This document shows positions 34,600-47,039 of a DNA stretch of 64,000 nt, one piece after another. Positions within the stretch are counted from its first letter, which is position 1. Each line of letters starts with the position of its first letter. The DNA lies in the NCBI GenBank assembly GCA_036936605.1, contig JAUPFV010000002.1:322664893-322728892 (forward strand). Direction: 5' to 3'. The notes under the pieces were generated by a model. It was not told where the DNA came from. It worked only from the letters and a program-made list of their open reading frames with translations, and searched no databases. A program made the position numbers and the translations under genes. Source of the stretch: Limnanthes douglasii subsp. nivea. Its lineage: Eukaryota; Streptophyta; Magnoliopsida; Brassicales; Limnanthaceae.

Positions 34600-35516
34600 C
34601 TTGATCGATTGATTTATGATATTCTTTGTTGGATATATGAGTTCCCAAAATCCTTGATTATTATTTTATTCATCAATTTTAACTTTACAAGTATCTTTAG
34701 ACTCTTCTTTTGGAAAAAAATTGTCTCTGAGACTCGAATACAATCATTATTAGCACGACACTGACCATATAATCTAATAGTGCGAGGTACATACACAAGG
34801 TTTCGTATTACTAAGGCTTCTTTAGCACCTTTGAGGAAGATTAAAACAACTTTATGTTATTGAGTTCTTCATCAAATTATATGGTTCATTAACACATTAC
34901 TTATTCGCTCATGACTTGAAAGAAGGAATGACACTTATCTGAGGATCTTGACAAGAACCTATTAAGTGTTTCCCTTCCTATTAGGATTTAATTTTTTTTA
35001 TTCCTTGATGGCTTTATTGATACTCAATTTGCAGCTGGATTAGATTTTATTTAGTTCTTATTTCGCTCACCATGTAATCCAAGAATTTACCGAACCGTAG
35101 GCCAAAGGTGAACTTTTCTGGATTCAATTTACGGTTCACTTGTTCAAGCCTTTGCACATGTCTCGGTTAAGTATGCTAATTGATCTTCTTTATGAAGGAT
35201 TTTTACCAACATATCATAAAAATATTTTATATGTTAAGGTCCAACTGAGTTTCGAAGATACCATTCACTAGCAATTGGGTAGGTGCTATGATTTTTATTA
35301 ATTGGATGGGCATTACTTTGTAGCAATGTAACCTTCTTTTGGTGATGAATGTTGTGTGTTCGTGGTCCTCATTCCACATATGCATTTATTGTACCTTGCA
35401 CATACATCTATAAAGGATAAGATTTTGTTTTCATATTTTGCATCTATAAGTTGTTCAAGCATTGGAAGTGTAAATGGATCATTTGGAAATGATTTGTTGC
35501 GGTCTGTAAAGTCCAT
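34600..35516 (-). pseudogene. Reverse transcriptase and RNase H of G2
   Basis: 35516-35313 encodes MDFTDRNKSFPNDPFTLPML and IDAKYENKILSFIDVCARYN with the first catalytic Asp (FID). Downstream the YVDDMLVK motif reads FLYDMLVK in the best frame, losing one Asp. Weak RNase H remnants lie at 34860-34700. Nonfunctional. Confidence 0.75.
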
Positions 35517-36289
35517 GCATATTCTTCACTTTCAATTCTTCTTCTTGACCCAAACATGATTGGATATCGATAGAGGTTAATAGGACTCTCATACGTGTTT
35601 TACAACAATAATTTTGTATATTTATTTAATAATTGACTATATTTTTTTATTGGAAGTAGAATCTCCTCTTTTGTACAATAAGCAAAAATAATTTTTTTAT
35701 ACGTAATCGGTGGCTGATGACTTTTGTCAGACTCTAGTCCCATCATGTGTACTCCGTGCAAACATATCTAAGTAGTTTTTTTAAATAATAGTTTTTTACA
35801 CGAGGTCAGTTGCGATATCTCGGCTAATCTTAAGGGTATTGTGTGCTACCATCTCTCTATCTTCGGCATCTTCCCCTGGACCAATTGGGAGCCTTCTCTG
35901 CGGTCATACATCCGTTCCAAGATGACCAAATCTTCTTCTGTTTGCAATACTTTAAGTGAAATAATTCTACATAAATGATGATGTTTGTACCAATATGAAT
36001 AAGAACCTTCTTTTGGTACACCTTTACGAGAGCAACAGCCAGAGTTACCTCACCTAATATAGTCATATTTGTTTCGGTGAAACCTTAACGATTTTCTGAG
36101 CTGGGTTCAACATTGGTGTTCCTCTTGATTTCTACTCTAGCGAACTCTACTACTATTAATACTACATCGATGTATGAAGATTTCTATTTATTGAATGTTT
36201 GTATCTGATATATATTTTGGTAAAAAATGTGGGGATGTCTACCCTAACATGTCGCATTTATCTCATTTACATAACTTTTTCTCAAAATT

Positions 36290-37655
36290 TTGAAAACTCT
36301 AGAGTATGGATCTTTTCTAGCAATCAAACCAATTGTCTTTCTGTTTGGATCTAGATCCATGCATCATTCCTTTCTTTTGATCACTATGATAATATTTGTA
36401 TCCAATGCTCTTTGTTCTCCGGCTTGGACCGAAGACTGTTTTTCATGTTCACAAGAATGTTTTCCCAGTTCCTCTATATTTTTCTTCTTAACAAACTCAC
36501 TGATTTTGCCTTCGTCAACTAAGTATTTGACTTGATCATTAAAAGTACATAAATTTCTAAGAGAATTACCAATATCATCATGAAGATATTTACTTTTGTT
36601 TGTATGCTCCATCACCACATACAACTTCCCTAGCGATTTTTACTTAACAATATCTTTTTTATTTTCATAGATTATCATTAAAGTTTATGTCGGCTCCGTA
36701 GATTTTCCTCTTGGAGGCTAATGAGTCATTTTGTTACGTGCCTTAACCACTATTGAATTTCCCTTTATAACCTTAAGTTGCAAAGTTGACGAACCAATTT
36801 CCCTTGGTGTATCATTATTTGTATTAATCTGAGCGAGTGTCTCGGTCTTATTGGTTTTAAGGCATCTCGATGGAGTTTCCATATTCCCTATTTTTTGCCT
36901 CTGGAAAATTCATTTACTTTAATATATCGTTGTACCTAAGCTATTAGATCTTCGAATTTCAAATATTTTTTCTTCATTATTATATTTGATATAACACATT
37001 CTTTAACTCTCTACTTGAATTCAGCTACGACCATTAGATCGTGATAATATTTTAATTAATATTTTAATTTCTACAGAGAAGTGGATACTCTCTAAGAGTT
37101 TTATCAGATATCTTCTTGTAAATGATTATGTATTCTATGCACCCCTAATAACCTTTAAACCCATAAGATGGTTCCTGGATGATCTGAAGCATCTTATAGC
37201 ATTTGATGCATTTCGTTTGGGAAATGTTTGAACCATGGACGATACTTCATCGACATGTTAGAGAAAATATTGAAATACGTGCGCATATACTTCCTCGAAA
37301 TGTTATCATCAGCTCTATATGTAGTATTACACTGTTGAACTGCTAAATTTGACGCTTTAGTTCTCTTTTGTCGTAATACTTATCCGTTTTGTGGTTTTAA
37401 ACGAGTAATGATATAATGTTATATAAAATATATGGGTCTAGTGAGGATTCTTCATCATACTAATATTCCTCATCCACATAGAAGATATTCATGAAGTGAT
37501 ATACGTTCTACAACCCATGTCTTTGGAAATTTTCCCCCGACGGATGAGCATTTTATTTCGACATGTTTCATTGTTATCCTTGAAAATGGTCGTTTTGTTG
37601 CGCCCGCTTCTACCATTATCATTTTGGTTGGTTATATCATGTTAAACTTAACACT
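36290..37655 (-). pseudogene. Gag of G2 (partial)
   Basis: 36624-36364 reads HTNKSKYLHDDIGNSLRNLC, then VKYLVDEGKISEFVKKKN, the Tat gag tail also seen in G3 and G4. Further gag lies to 37655 in broken frames. The start of gag is missing. Confidence 0.7.
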
Positions 37656-38427
37656 CAAAGGAGAATTTCTCTAATCGACTCCTTGCACATATCGGTCATC
37701 TCTTCTGGTTCCCATAACAACATAAATTTTTTTATTTGCTACACTTGCGGACTTAGTGGATGTGCTTCCTTCATACCATACATGATCCCTTATATTACAA
37801 GGTTACTATCGCTCTTTGATTCATATTAATTGTGTGATTTTTGATGCCGAATTCTTTCTCCTTTCGAAGATCCCTTGTAGTTCTTCTACTTAAACGATCC
37901 ATCCTCAAATTATGAGCTATCATACTCATGACTAGATGTGATGTATCTATGTTTATCTTTCTTTTCCTTTCATCAAGTTTCATATTATTTATCAGACTTA
38001 AAATCCGCTTTCTTTCGATCACTTCGAGAAATGATGAGTTGTATACGATTGATAAGATTTATTTTCCATTTTATTGTTCTCTTCAACCTGTCGTACCTCA
38101 GATTTTAGCCTATTTGACTGAATCCGTTGTAATCTTTGAACATATTTATCATTTAACGTAGTTATTTTGTCGAACAATTGAATTTCTGATCTTCAATGTC
38201 AGAATGACTTTGTTGTACTATAATTTGATCATCTTCTTTACTTTCGTCCCAATGTAAATCAAATCTAAAAGTTTCAATACCTTTGTGAACTTTTGGATCA
38301 GCTTCATTCCTTGGTTCCATATCGATCAAAAAAGATATTACTGACTAAAAAGTCAATAATTTTTGGTTTTTGACGTCAAATCAAGGTACCAATCGACAAT
38401 CTCTCCCTCTGTGGTCGCCAAATTGTT
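37656..38427 (-). pseudogene. G1-type gypsy 5' piece (gag N-terminus)
   Basis: About 93% identical by eye to 21560-22328, including the 38022-37795 ORF (counterpart of 21926-21675) and the primer-like TTGGCGACCACAGAGGGAG (minus strand) next to the LTR. Joined at 37655 to a different gypsy family. Confidence 0.8.
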
Positions 38428-38716
38428 AGGTATGAATCTTAGTTTTAGACAGAGAAAGTAAAAGATGGAATGAAATTGTAAAGAGTCCTCATTTATTCAT
38501 CACCTCACTTCCTATTTATAGGTATGTCAGACTTCTATCACTGAATCAATTATATACATGAGAAAATTGCATTGTTACCCCTTATGTTGACAAATAGTTC
38601 AAATATCCTCTTACAACTATATAAGTTATCATAAATAACCTTAACATTATTACATTAAGTCCCCAATATTTCATATCCTTATCAGATATGGTAAAGATTC
38701 AACAAGTTGTTATAAA
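38428..38716 (-). repeat. LTR of the G1-type gypsy, second copy
   Basis: Starts TGTTAGGTATGAATC on the plus strand and parallels 22329-22617 with few differences. It is a 5' LTR for the minus-strand gag piece. Confidence 0.75.
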
Positions 38717-39215
38717 GTTGTTTTTCTTATGAAGTATCGATTTGGATACAATGTTAAATTTTTGGTAATGGTTTAATCTCTAACTATTAATTCATAGTAG
38801 ATATAGCTATCAGGCATTCGATAAACAATAAGACACCTAAATATGCCTATAAACTTATTCAAGTCATGAAAAACATAATTACTTATTAATCGTGGAACCA
38901 AAAACAAAACAAAGAAAAGAAAAGAAAGTTGGAAAGATGCACCGGATTAATTCATTGAGAATACTGAAAGGTGGCCTTAGAAATCCAAGGTTTATCCCAT
39001 AAAATTTTGTTATCGTACTCAAATTTATAGTACATCAATCCAATATCTTGAAATTCAAGTTGACTACAGCTATAATATGTTGCTCCAGATATTTTACTAT
39101 GTTTTTCATAATGAATTCAAAAAACTTCATCGACCATGGAAATCATATCACTTTTACAACTATTATCGAACAAAAAAAATTTAAATGATAAGAAGGGTGA
39201 AGATAATTTTGAAGA
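38717..39215 (+). repeat. Repeat T, copy T3
   Basis: Matches T2 (28085-28640). It lies exactly where the other copy of the duplicated block (at 22617) has nothing, so it is either an insertion here or a deletion there. Confidence 0.65.
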
Positions 39216-39740
39216 TGGAAAAAAATATAAATATCATAATACCTAACTCCGACTAAGCTATTAAATAGTGATTTTAGAACAGAAATAGAACTGGTTTTTT
39301 AATTATTTTTCCCTTCGACCATCCACTTATTAAGAAGTTATTTAGATTAAAATAGATTGAACAAATAAAATGACGAGAATAAGTAAAGTTGTTTCTTCGA
39401 GAATTGCAATAATTTTCAGAAAAATATTCATGTTTATTTTAAAAATAATTATCAATTGTTTTGACAAGATAATTAAATTTGGTTGAGCGCTTTAATTTAA
39501 ATTATGTGATGATTTAGAGACGATTGAATCAATATTATGTAATTTTTAGTCTTTTTATTATTTTATTTAAAAAGAAAAATCGATGAGTAATAGTAATCGA
39601 GGTAAAATTGTACACACTTGGGGACAATTTTTTTTAATTTGTGACTTTTATATCGTTTATTTTATGCGACTTTAAAAGAATTACTCTTCATTCAATTTAT
39701 TATGGTGAACTTTTTTATTTCAGTTCGTATATATAAGGGT
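39216..39740. repeat. Non-coding spacer, second copy
   Basis: Counterpart of 22618-23230, with a deletion of the stretch around 23060-23210. No gene visible. Confidence 0.7.
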
Positions 39741-40497
39741 GGAGGTAACATAATTGTAGTTTAATTAACATTGTAACGATTTTATAATTTCGAACATTGT
39801 AAAACTATAGTAATATAAGCTTAGAAATCTAAAGTAGTTCTGGTGGCTTCTTAGTAAGTTAGAAAACTGAGAATTGTATTTTTTATATTTTTATTTGATC
39901 ATATCGTAATCATATTATTATTATTATTATTTTAAAATTAAAAATATGAAAAACAAAGTTTAGATACAATTATGTTGTGAATATAATATTTTACATTAAA
40001 ATTAAAACCTCAAAATAATAGAATCTTTCTTATATAGTAGTTGTCGTATAAAAAGAAAATATGAATTTTTCTTATAATGCTTTATTGAGAATAACAAGGT
40101 CTCGTGTGTAATCAAAATATAAACTTATATGAAAATGTAATAAACCTATATGTTGTTTAGACTTTTAGTTTGACTAAATTCAATTATTGGAGGTTTCAAA
40201 AATATTTTAACACATAATGCTTTTAATCTATTATAATGAAAGATATTGATCGAACATTTTATGTATTAGTTAAAAAAATAAAAAATAAAACTAAATATTA
40301 CATAAGTTATAAGAATTTATTTCAAAAACTAATGTGTTTATTCTGAGTTTATATATCATTTGGGATGCTTCATCACCTAACATTCTGAACGAAGTGGTTA
40401 GAGAATAATTGATTGTCACATGGATACATAACCGTGATGGAACAGAAATTAGATTACTTCGATATTGAAGAAAATGTTTAAAAATATGCTAATTCAA
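39741..40497. repeat. Repeat R, copy R3
   Basis: Close to R2 and more complete; also aligns with R1 and R4 up to the GGGATGCTTCATC block (40360-40372). It ends at the junction with G4. Confidence 0.65.
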
Positions 40498-42959
40498 TAA
40501 AAAGCTAACAGTTTATATTAATAGATGAACAATTAGTCTTACATTATCTCATAGTCAAATCTATGTGGAGTGTGTGGATAAAGAGAAAGGAGAGCCCTGG
40601 AATATTGAAAGACCGTTTCTTGAAACAAAATCAAAGGAGGAAACATCCTTTCAATATGTCTCACAAATAGGGTAGAGAATACTCAAAACAAGGGTTATTA
40701 AACCAGAAAAAAATATGACGAGGTACTAGTATTTCTCTGGGAATTCGTCGAGATGGTAGTAGGCCCAAGCAGCCCAGCCGAGACTTTCCCTTAATCAACA
40801 ACAAGGTTGATCCTCTTATTCGTGGATGACCCAAAACAACAATGAAGGACAAATAGGTTTATCCTTGAATGGTGTACCCCCATCCAAAATCAGTAGTAAT
40901 ATTATCTACAAGTGTTAACGAGATACAACCAACCAAATTTATAAGGGCACAAGCGGGCGCAACAGAACCCGCATTTCCTAGGATACCAATGAGACATGCG
41001 TAAATAAAATGCTCATCCTTCGGTGAAACATTCCTGGAACCTAGGTTCTAGAATGTATATCATTTAATGTATATCTTCAATGTGGATGAAGATTATTTGC
41101 ATGATAAAGATTATTCGGATGATGAAAAGTCACCACTAGACCCGTATATTTTGTATAACATTATACCATTACTCTTTTAAAACCAGAAATTGGATAATAA
41201 GTACGAGAAAAGGGAACTATAGCGTCAAATTCAAAAGTTCAACAATGTTATACTACATTATAGAGTTGATGATAACATTTCAAGGAAGTATATGCCCAAA
41301 GTATTTTAATGTTTTCTCTAACCTTTCGATGAAGTATGGTCCATGGTTCAAAAACTTCCCAAAAAGATGCATCAAAAGCTATAAGATGCTTCAGACCATC
41401 CAGAAACCATCTTGTTAGTTTAAAGGTTATCAATGGAGCATATACTATATAATCATTTGCAAGAGGATTTCTAATGAAACTCTTAAAGAGTATCCACTTC
41501 TTCGTAGAAAAAATATTAATTATAATACAGTCACGAAGATCTACTAGCTGAGGTAGAGCGATATATTAAAGTAAATTAATTTTCCAGATAAAAGAAAACA
41601 TGGAATACAGAAACCCTAACGAGATTCCTTAAAGCCAATAAGAACGACACACTTGCTCAGATCAATATAAAGAATGATACACCAAGGAAGAATGGTTCTT
41701 CAAATTTGACAAAACCATAAAATAGTTAGACTCAAGATTATAAAGAGAACTTCAAAAGTGGTTACAACACCATCAGTAAGAAGAGGACTCAGTAGCGTCT
41801 AAAAGGAAAATCTACGGAGCTGACCTAAACTTTGACAATAATCTATATAATTAAAAAAGATAGTGGTAAGTAAAATTGGCAAGGGAAGTTGTATATGGTG
41901 ATAGAGCATACAGACATAAGTAAATATCGTAAGTTTCATGCTGATATTGGTAATTCTCTTAGAAATTAATGTACTTTAAATTATCAAGTCCAATACTTAG
42001 TTGATGAAGGAAAACTAAGTGAGTTTGTTAAGAGGAAATAAATAAAGGAACTGGGAAAACGTTCCCGTGAACATGAAAAACAGGCTTCCGCCTGAGCCAA
42101 AGAACAAAGAATATTGGATACAAATACTATCATAGTGATCAAAAGAGAGGAATGATACATGGATCAAGATCCAAACAGAGAGAGAGTTGGTGTGATTCCT
42201 AGAGGAGATCCATACTTCAAATTTTTCAAAAATCTGAGAAAAAGGTATGTAAATGAGATAAATGTGACACTTTGAGGGTAGACGTCTCCACATTTTTACC
42301 AAAATCCATATCAGATACTAACATTATTGAAATAGACATCTCCATACATAAATACGGTTTTACTAACAATAGAGTTCCCCAGAGTAAAAATCAAGAGGAG
42401 CAACAATGTTGAACCAAACTCAGAAAATATTTTAGGTTTCACCGAAGCAAATATGACTGTATTAGGGGAGGTAACTCTGAATGTTGCTCTCATAAAGGAG
42501 TACCAAAACAGGGTGCAATGCTTATTCATAGTGTTATAGGAATCATCATTTATGTATAAATATTGCACTTAAAGTATTACAAAGAAAAAATGAATTGGTC
42601 AACTTGGAAGGGATATAACCCCAAAGAAGCCCCCCAATTGGTCCAAAGAAAGATGTTGAAGATAGAGAGATGGAAGTAAACAATACCCTAAAGATTACCC
42701 AAGATATCACAACTCACAAAAACTACTTAAATATGTTTGCATGGATTACGCGTGATTGGACCAGAGTCCGAGACAAACTCATCAACCACCAGTTGCGTAT
42801 CACAAAAATATTTTAACCTATTGTAAAAAAGAGGAGATTCTACTCCAAATAAAAAAATATAGTTAATTATTAAATAAATATATAAAATTAAAGTTGTAAA
42901 ACACATATGAGAGTCTTATTAACCTATATAGATATATAATCCTGTTCGGGTCAAAAATA

Positions 42960-43440
42960 AGAATTGAAACTGGAAAATATGCATAGACTTTACAGACCAG
43001 AACAAATCATTTCCAAAGGATCCATATACACTTCCAAGGTTTGAACAACTTATAGATGCAAAATCTAGAAACAAAATGTTATCTTTTATAGAGGTATTTG
43101 CAAGATACAATCAAATACATATGTGTAGTGAAGACCATGAACACACAAGAATCATCACCAAAAGAAGGCTACATTGCTACAAAGTAATGCCCATCCGATT
43201 AAAAACATTAAGAGCACCTACCAAATGCTAGTGAATAAGATCTTTGCAAATCAGTCGGGGCTTAACATATAAGCCTACATTGATGATATGTTGGTAACAA
43301 TCCTTTATAAATAAGATCACTTAGCATACTGAACCGAGACACGTGTAAAGCTTGAACGAATGAACCGTAAATTGAATACTAAAAAGTTCACCTCCGATGT
43401 ACGGTTCGATAAACTCTTGGATTACATGGTGAGCGAAATA
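42960..43440 (+). pseudogene. Reverse transcriptase of G4
   Basis: Frames read FTDQNKSFPKDPYTLPRFEQ with single stops or shifts, KMLSFIEVFARYNQIHM, VMPIRLKT and then AYIDDMLVTILYK. The YxDD catalytic pair is intact. A stop precedes AYIDD (LNI-stop), and the frame shifts at VMP. Confidence 0.75.
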
Positions 43441-43802
43441 AGAACTAAAGAAAATCTAATCCAACTTGAAAATTTAGTAGCAATGAAGCCATCAAGGAAT
43501 GATAAAAAAGTTTAAATCCTAACATGAAGAGACGCACTTAATAGGTTCTTGTCAAAATCCTCAGATAAGTGTCATTCCTTCTTTTAAATCATGAGAGAAT
43601 AAGAAATGTTTGAATGAACCATATATTTTGATGAAGAACTTAATAACATAAGATATTTTAATTTTCCTCAAATGTGTTAAAGAATCCTTAGCGATACGAA
43701 AACTTGTATATGTACCTCGCACTGTCAGATTATATGATCAATGTAGTGCTACTCAGAGAAGAATGAAGGAATTGTAATATAGTATATCATGTAAATAAAT
43801 CT

Positions 43803-44042
43803 TTGTTACCAACTAAAACTAGACATTTACAATTGGATAAACTTATTTTAGCACTAGTACTTGCAGTTAGGAAAATGATACCATATATCCAAGCACACAT
43901 AATAGTAGTTAAAACTTATTTTCCATTTGGAAATATGATACAAAACCATGCTGCATCAGGAAGATATACCAAAAGGTCAGGAAAACTGGGGGATTATAAT
44001 TTCTATGTGGAATTGATAACGAAAATTGAAGCCAATCACTAG
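43803..44042 (+). pseudogene. RNase H fragment of G4
   Basis: 79-codon open piece: LPTKTRHLQLDKLILALVLA, MIPYIQAHIIVVKTYFPFGN and LGDYNFYVELITKIEA, the RT-linked RNase H. Highly similar to 27392-27740. Confidence 0.8.
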
Positions 44043-44149
44043 CAAATTTGTTTATCAAGTTCGAGTCTGAGAGAATTCAATGCTAGGAGAGTATATCTCT
44101 TAACTAATTCTTAATTAGTTGTAAACCAGGCATCAAGATAGTCGAAGCC

Positions 44150-44301
44150 AAATATGATAACATTATTTAGTACTTGATAGAGTTACAATCTGTAATTAGA
44201 AAGTTCGAGCAAGTGAAATTTAAACAAATATGATAACATTATTTAGTACTTGATAGAGTTACAATCTGTAATTAGAAAGTTCGAGCAAGTGAAATTTAAA
44301 C
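44150..44301. repeat. Perfect 76 bp tandem duplication
   Basis: Two identical 76 bp units (44150-44225 and 44226-44301), each running from AAATATGATAACATT to AAATTTAAAC, lie in the RNase H-integrase linker of G4. G3 and G2 have one unit. No mismatches were seen, so it is recent compared with the surrounding decay. Confidence 0.95.
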
Positions 44302-44790
44302 AAGTCCCGAAAGTTGATAATTCAATAACCGACACACCCACATCTTTTGTATGGACATCTACGGCCGCATAAATAATCCTTCAGGAAAATCTCTGTATTA
44401 CATTATTAAACAATATTTCGTTGACATTAACGTCCATAAGAGTAATAATAATACAAGGTGACAAAGAAGAAGAAAAATTATGAAGAACACCAATTAAGAA
44501 GTACATGATAGAAGGAATAATCCTTTCCGATAAAAGGGAAGCACAAAAGATAAATATGAAGTCAACCACATTTGCTTGGACTTTGGACACACTATACAAA
44601 AGAGGGTTAACTAAGACATTACTCTGATACTTTGGTATATATAAACAAAATTTTGTTGTCTAAGAACTACATTATGGAGAATAAAGCGTTTATTATGGAT
44701 GTAAGGAACTCTACTGAAGAATCATAATTAAGGGCTATTATAGCCAACAATAATGCCACACTGAAACAAAAAAAAATTAATCAGTGCGAC
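44300..44790 (+). pseudogene. Integrase linker and zinc domain remnant of G4
   Basis: Reads VWTSTAA, RTPIKKYMIEGIILSDKREA, then ELHYGE and a KGYYSQQ piece matching the H2C2 zinc domain start. It ends before the catalytic core at the copia C junction. Confidence 0.65.
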
Positions 44791-44800
44791 ACATACCATC

Positions 44801-45520
44801 AAGAAATTCTACTATCGCTGGCAGACAAGAAAACAGTGAAGGATGCATGGACATCGATAGAAACAATATGTTTAGGAGCAAAGCATGTCAAGAAAGGAAG
44901 AGTGCATACACTAAAAGTAGAGTTTGAGAATTTAAACATGAGGGATATATAGATGATTGACGACTTCTTTATGAGATTATATGGGTTGGTGACTAATATT
45001 CGTGCATTGGGAAAAACCATTGAAGAGACCTATGTTGTGAAAAAACTACTTAGAGTAGTACCTTCCAAGTTCTTACAAATCACGTCAGCAATAGAGCAGT
45101 TTGGATACCTAGTGTGATGTCAGTTGAAGAGATAATTGGGTCTCTAAAGGCACATGAAGAGAGGCTTCATGGCCAAAGAGAGAACACTGGAGGGTATTTG
45201 ATGCTGACGGAGGAAGAATAGAATAATAGAGAAGACAAAGAGGGGAAGCTTTTATTCACTAGAGAGGAGTGGATTAAAAGGACAAATCGAGGAGGAACCG
45301 ATAACCAGAGGAATCGAGGTACTGTCAATTACCAAGGTGGACGTGCAGTGCGCGACAAGACTAAAGTAAGATGTTGGAATTTTAGTTTTTACGGGCACTA
45401 CGCAGCTGAGTGTAGAAAGCCACGTAGAGAGCAAAAGCAAGAAGTTAATTTGGCAGTACAAAACGAGAAACCTGCACTTCTAATGGCAGAAGACAGAGAA
45501 GATAAAGACAACGAGTTATA
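44801..45520 (+). pseudogene. Gag of copia C (partial)
   Basis: Readable as LADKKTVKDAWTSIETICLG, VTNIRALGKTIEETYVVKKL and EEIIGSLKAHEERLHG in changing frames. The zinc knuckle at about 45372-45413 reads CWNFSFYGHYAAEC, so its second Cys has become Phe. The N-terminus is lost at the junction. Confidence 0.85.
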
Positions 45521-45521
45521 A

Positions 45522-46857
45522 TTGAACGAGAATAATGTGGTATTAAAACTAAACAAAGATGGAGGTACAAAAGCTTATTCAATCGTTTGGTATCTAGATA
45601 ATGGCGCTAGTAACCACATGACGGGGCAACGCTCGAAGTTTAAAGAATTGGAAGAAGGTTTAACTCGCCGTGTTGGATTTGGTGATTGTTTTACATTGGA
45701 AATCAAAGGAAAGGGCTCTGTGACGTTCAAAGGCCAAAAACGGGGAGGAACTGGTCTTGAAAGCGGTATATTATATTCCCAACGTAATAATATTATGAAT
45801 CTTGGTCAGTTATTAGAAACTGGAAATAAGGTGGTACTTAGTGGTGAATACTTATCTATATATGATGAAAAGAGACATCTCCTTGTGAAGGTTAAAAGAT
45901 CTGGTAATAGATTGTATAAGGTTATTGCTAAAACAAGTAAATCTATGTGCTTATTTTTAAAAATAAAGAATTTATCATGGCTATGGCATTCACGCCTTGG
46001 GCATGTTAATTTTCAAGCTATGGTATTGTTATCAAAGAACAGGATGGTGTATGGCCTACCAGAGACTATTCAACCAAAAAAAGTGTGCACTGGCTGTCTA
46101 TTGTCAAAACAGACGAGGAAGCCTTTTCCTTATCAGGTTAATTTCGACACAAAAGAAATGCTTGAGTTGGTACATGGAGACTTGTGTGGGCCAACTTCTC
46201 CTACAACAAAAGGAGGAAATAAATACTTATTTCTACTAGTCGATGATTTCAGCAGGGTAATGTACATATATATGCTTGCAAGAAAAGACAAAGCACTAGA
46301 GGCATTCAAGAAATTTTGAGCTTTGGGTAGAAAACATTACAGAGAAGAAACTAAAAGTTTTAAGAACGAACAGAGGAGGTGAATTCACTTCAAAGTTATT
46401 TACTTCTTACTGTGAAGATACAGGGATTGATAGCCATTTCACTGCTCCTTACTCACCAAAGCAGAATGGGGTTGTCGAAAGAAGAAAGAGAACAGTAGTA
46501 GCAATGATACGCAATTTTTTGAATGAAAAAAAACTGACTTCCAGCTTTTGGGGAGAAGCTTCTCGTCATGATGTATACATATTAAATCTCCTACCTACTC
46601 GAGCTTTATCAAGAAATACGCCATATGAGGTATGGACTGAAAAAAAACCAAATATTGGACATATTCGAATATTTGGTTGTGTAGCACACATGAAGGTTCC
46701 TAGCGTACACACGCAGAAGCTTGACGATCGCAGTCAAATGGTAGTTTATCTGGGTAGAGAGCCCGGCACAAAGGCATGTAAACTTTACGATCCAGTAAAC
46801 GGGCGAATTCTTGTAAGTAGAGATGTCATCTTTGATGAGGATCGAGTATGGGAATGA
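45522..46857 (+). pseudogene. Protease-integrase of copia C
   Basis: 45522-46319 (265 codons open) carries protease DNGASNHMTG, the pre-integrase zinc residues (WHSRLGH, VCTGC intact) and HGDLCGP with the first integrase Asp. A frameshift at about 46315 follows. The rest (46320-46857) contains LRTNRGGEF, where the second catalytic Asp is Asn, and VVERRKRT with the Glu. So strand transfer would be impossible even without the frameshift. Confidence 0.88.
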
Positions 46858-47039
46858 GAGAAATAGCAAGAAGAAGGGTTTGTACACCTTGGTAACTTCA
46901 CTGTGCTCAACATACGTATAGAAGATGTGGTTGATGGTTCAGTTTAAGAAGAACCAGTTACACTAAATAATGAATGCATTGATTCTATGGGATCACAACA
47001 CAGCTGGTCGTCAAACATATGTTCAGGACCTGAGTAGTG

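Larger units (their letters stand above)
32836..37655 (-). mobile_element. Ty3/gypsy retrotransposon G2 (minus, 5'-truncated)
   Basis: A minus-strand copy of the G3/G4 family running from the gag (37655) through RT and RNase H to integrase (about 32990). It is the only copy here that keeps the integrase C-terminal part. Its first 600 or so bases, relative to G3, are missing, and at 37655 it joins the 5' piece of a G1-type element. Many stops. With G4 it forms a large inverted repeat around 37656-40497. Confidence 0.85.
40498..44800 (+). mobile_element. Ty3/gypsy retrotransposon G4 (plus, truncated at both ends)
   Basis: Starts inside gag at AAAAAGCTAACAG (24127 in G3), so the LTR and primer region are missing. 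It continues through gag tail, RT, RNase H and the integrase zinc domain, ending at ACATACCATC (44800) where copia C begins. Its RT keeps the catalytic motif as AYIDDML near 43270-43290, unlike G1-G3, but stops elsewhere disable it. Confidence 0.85.
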
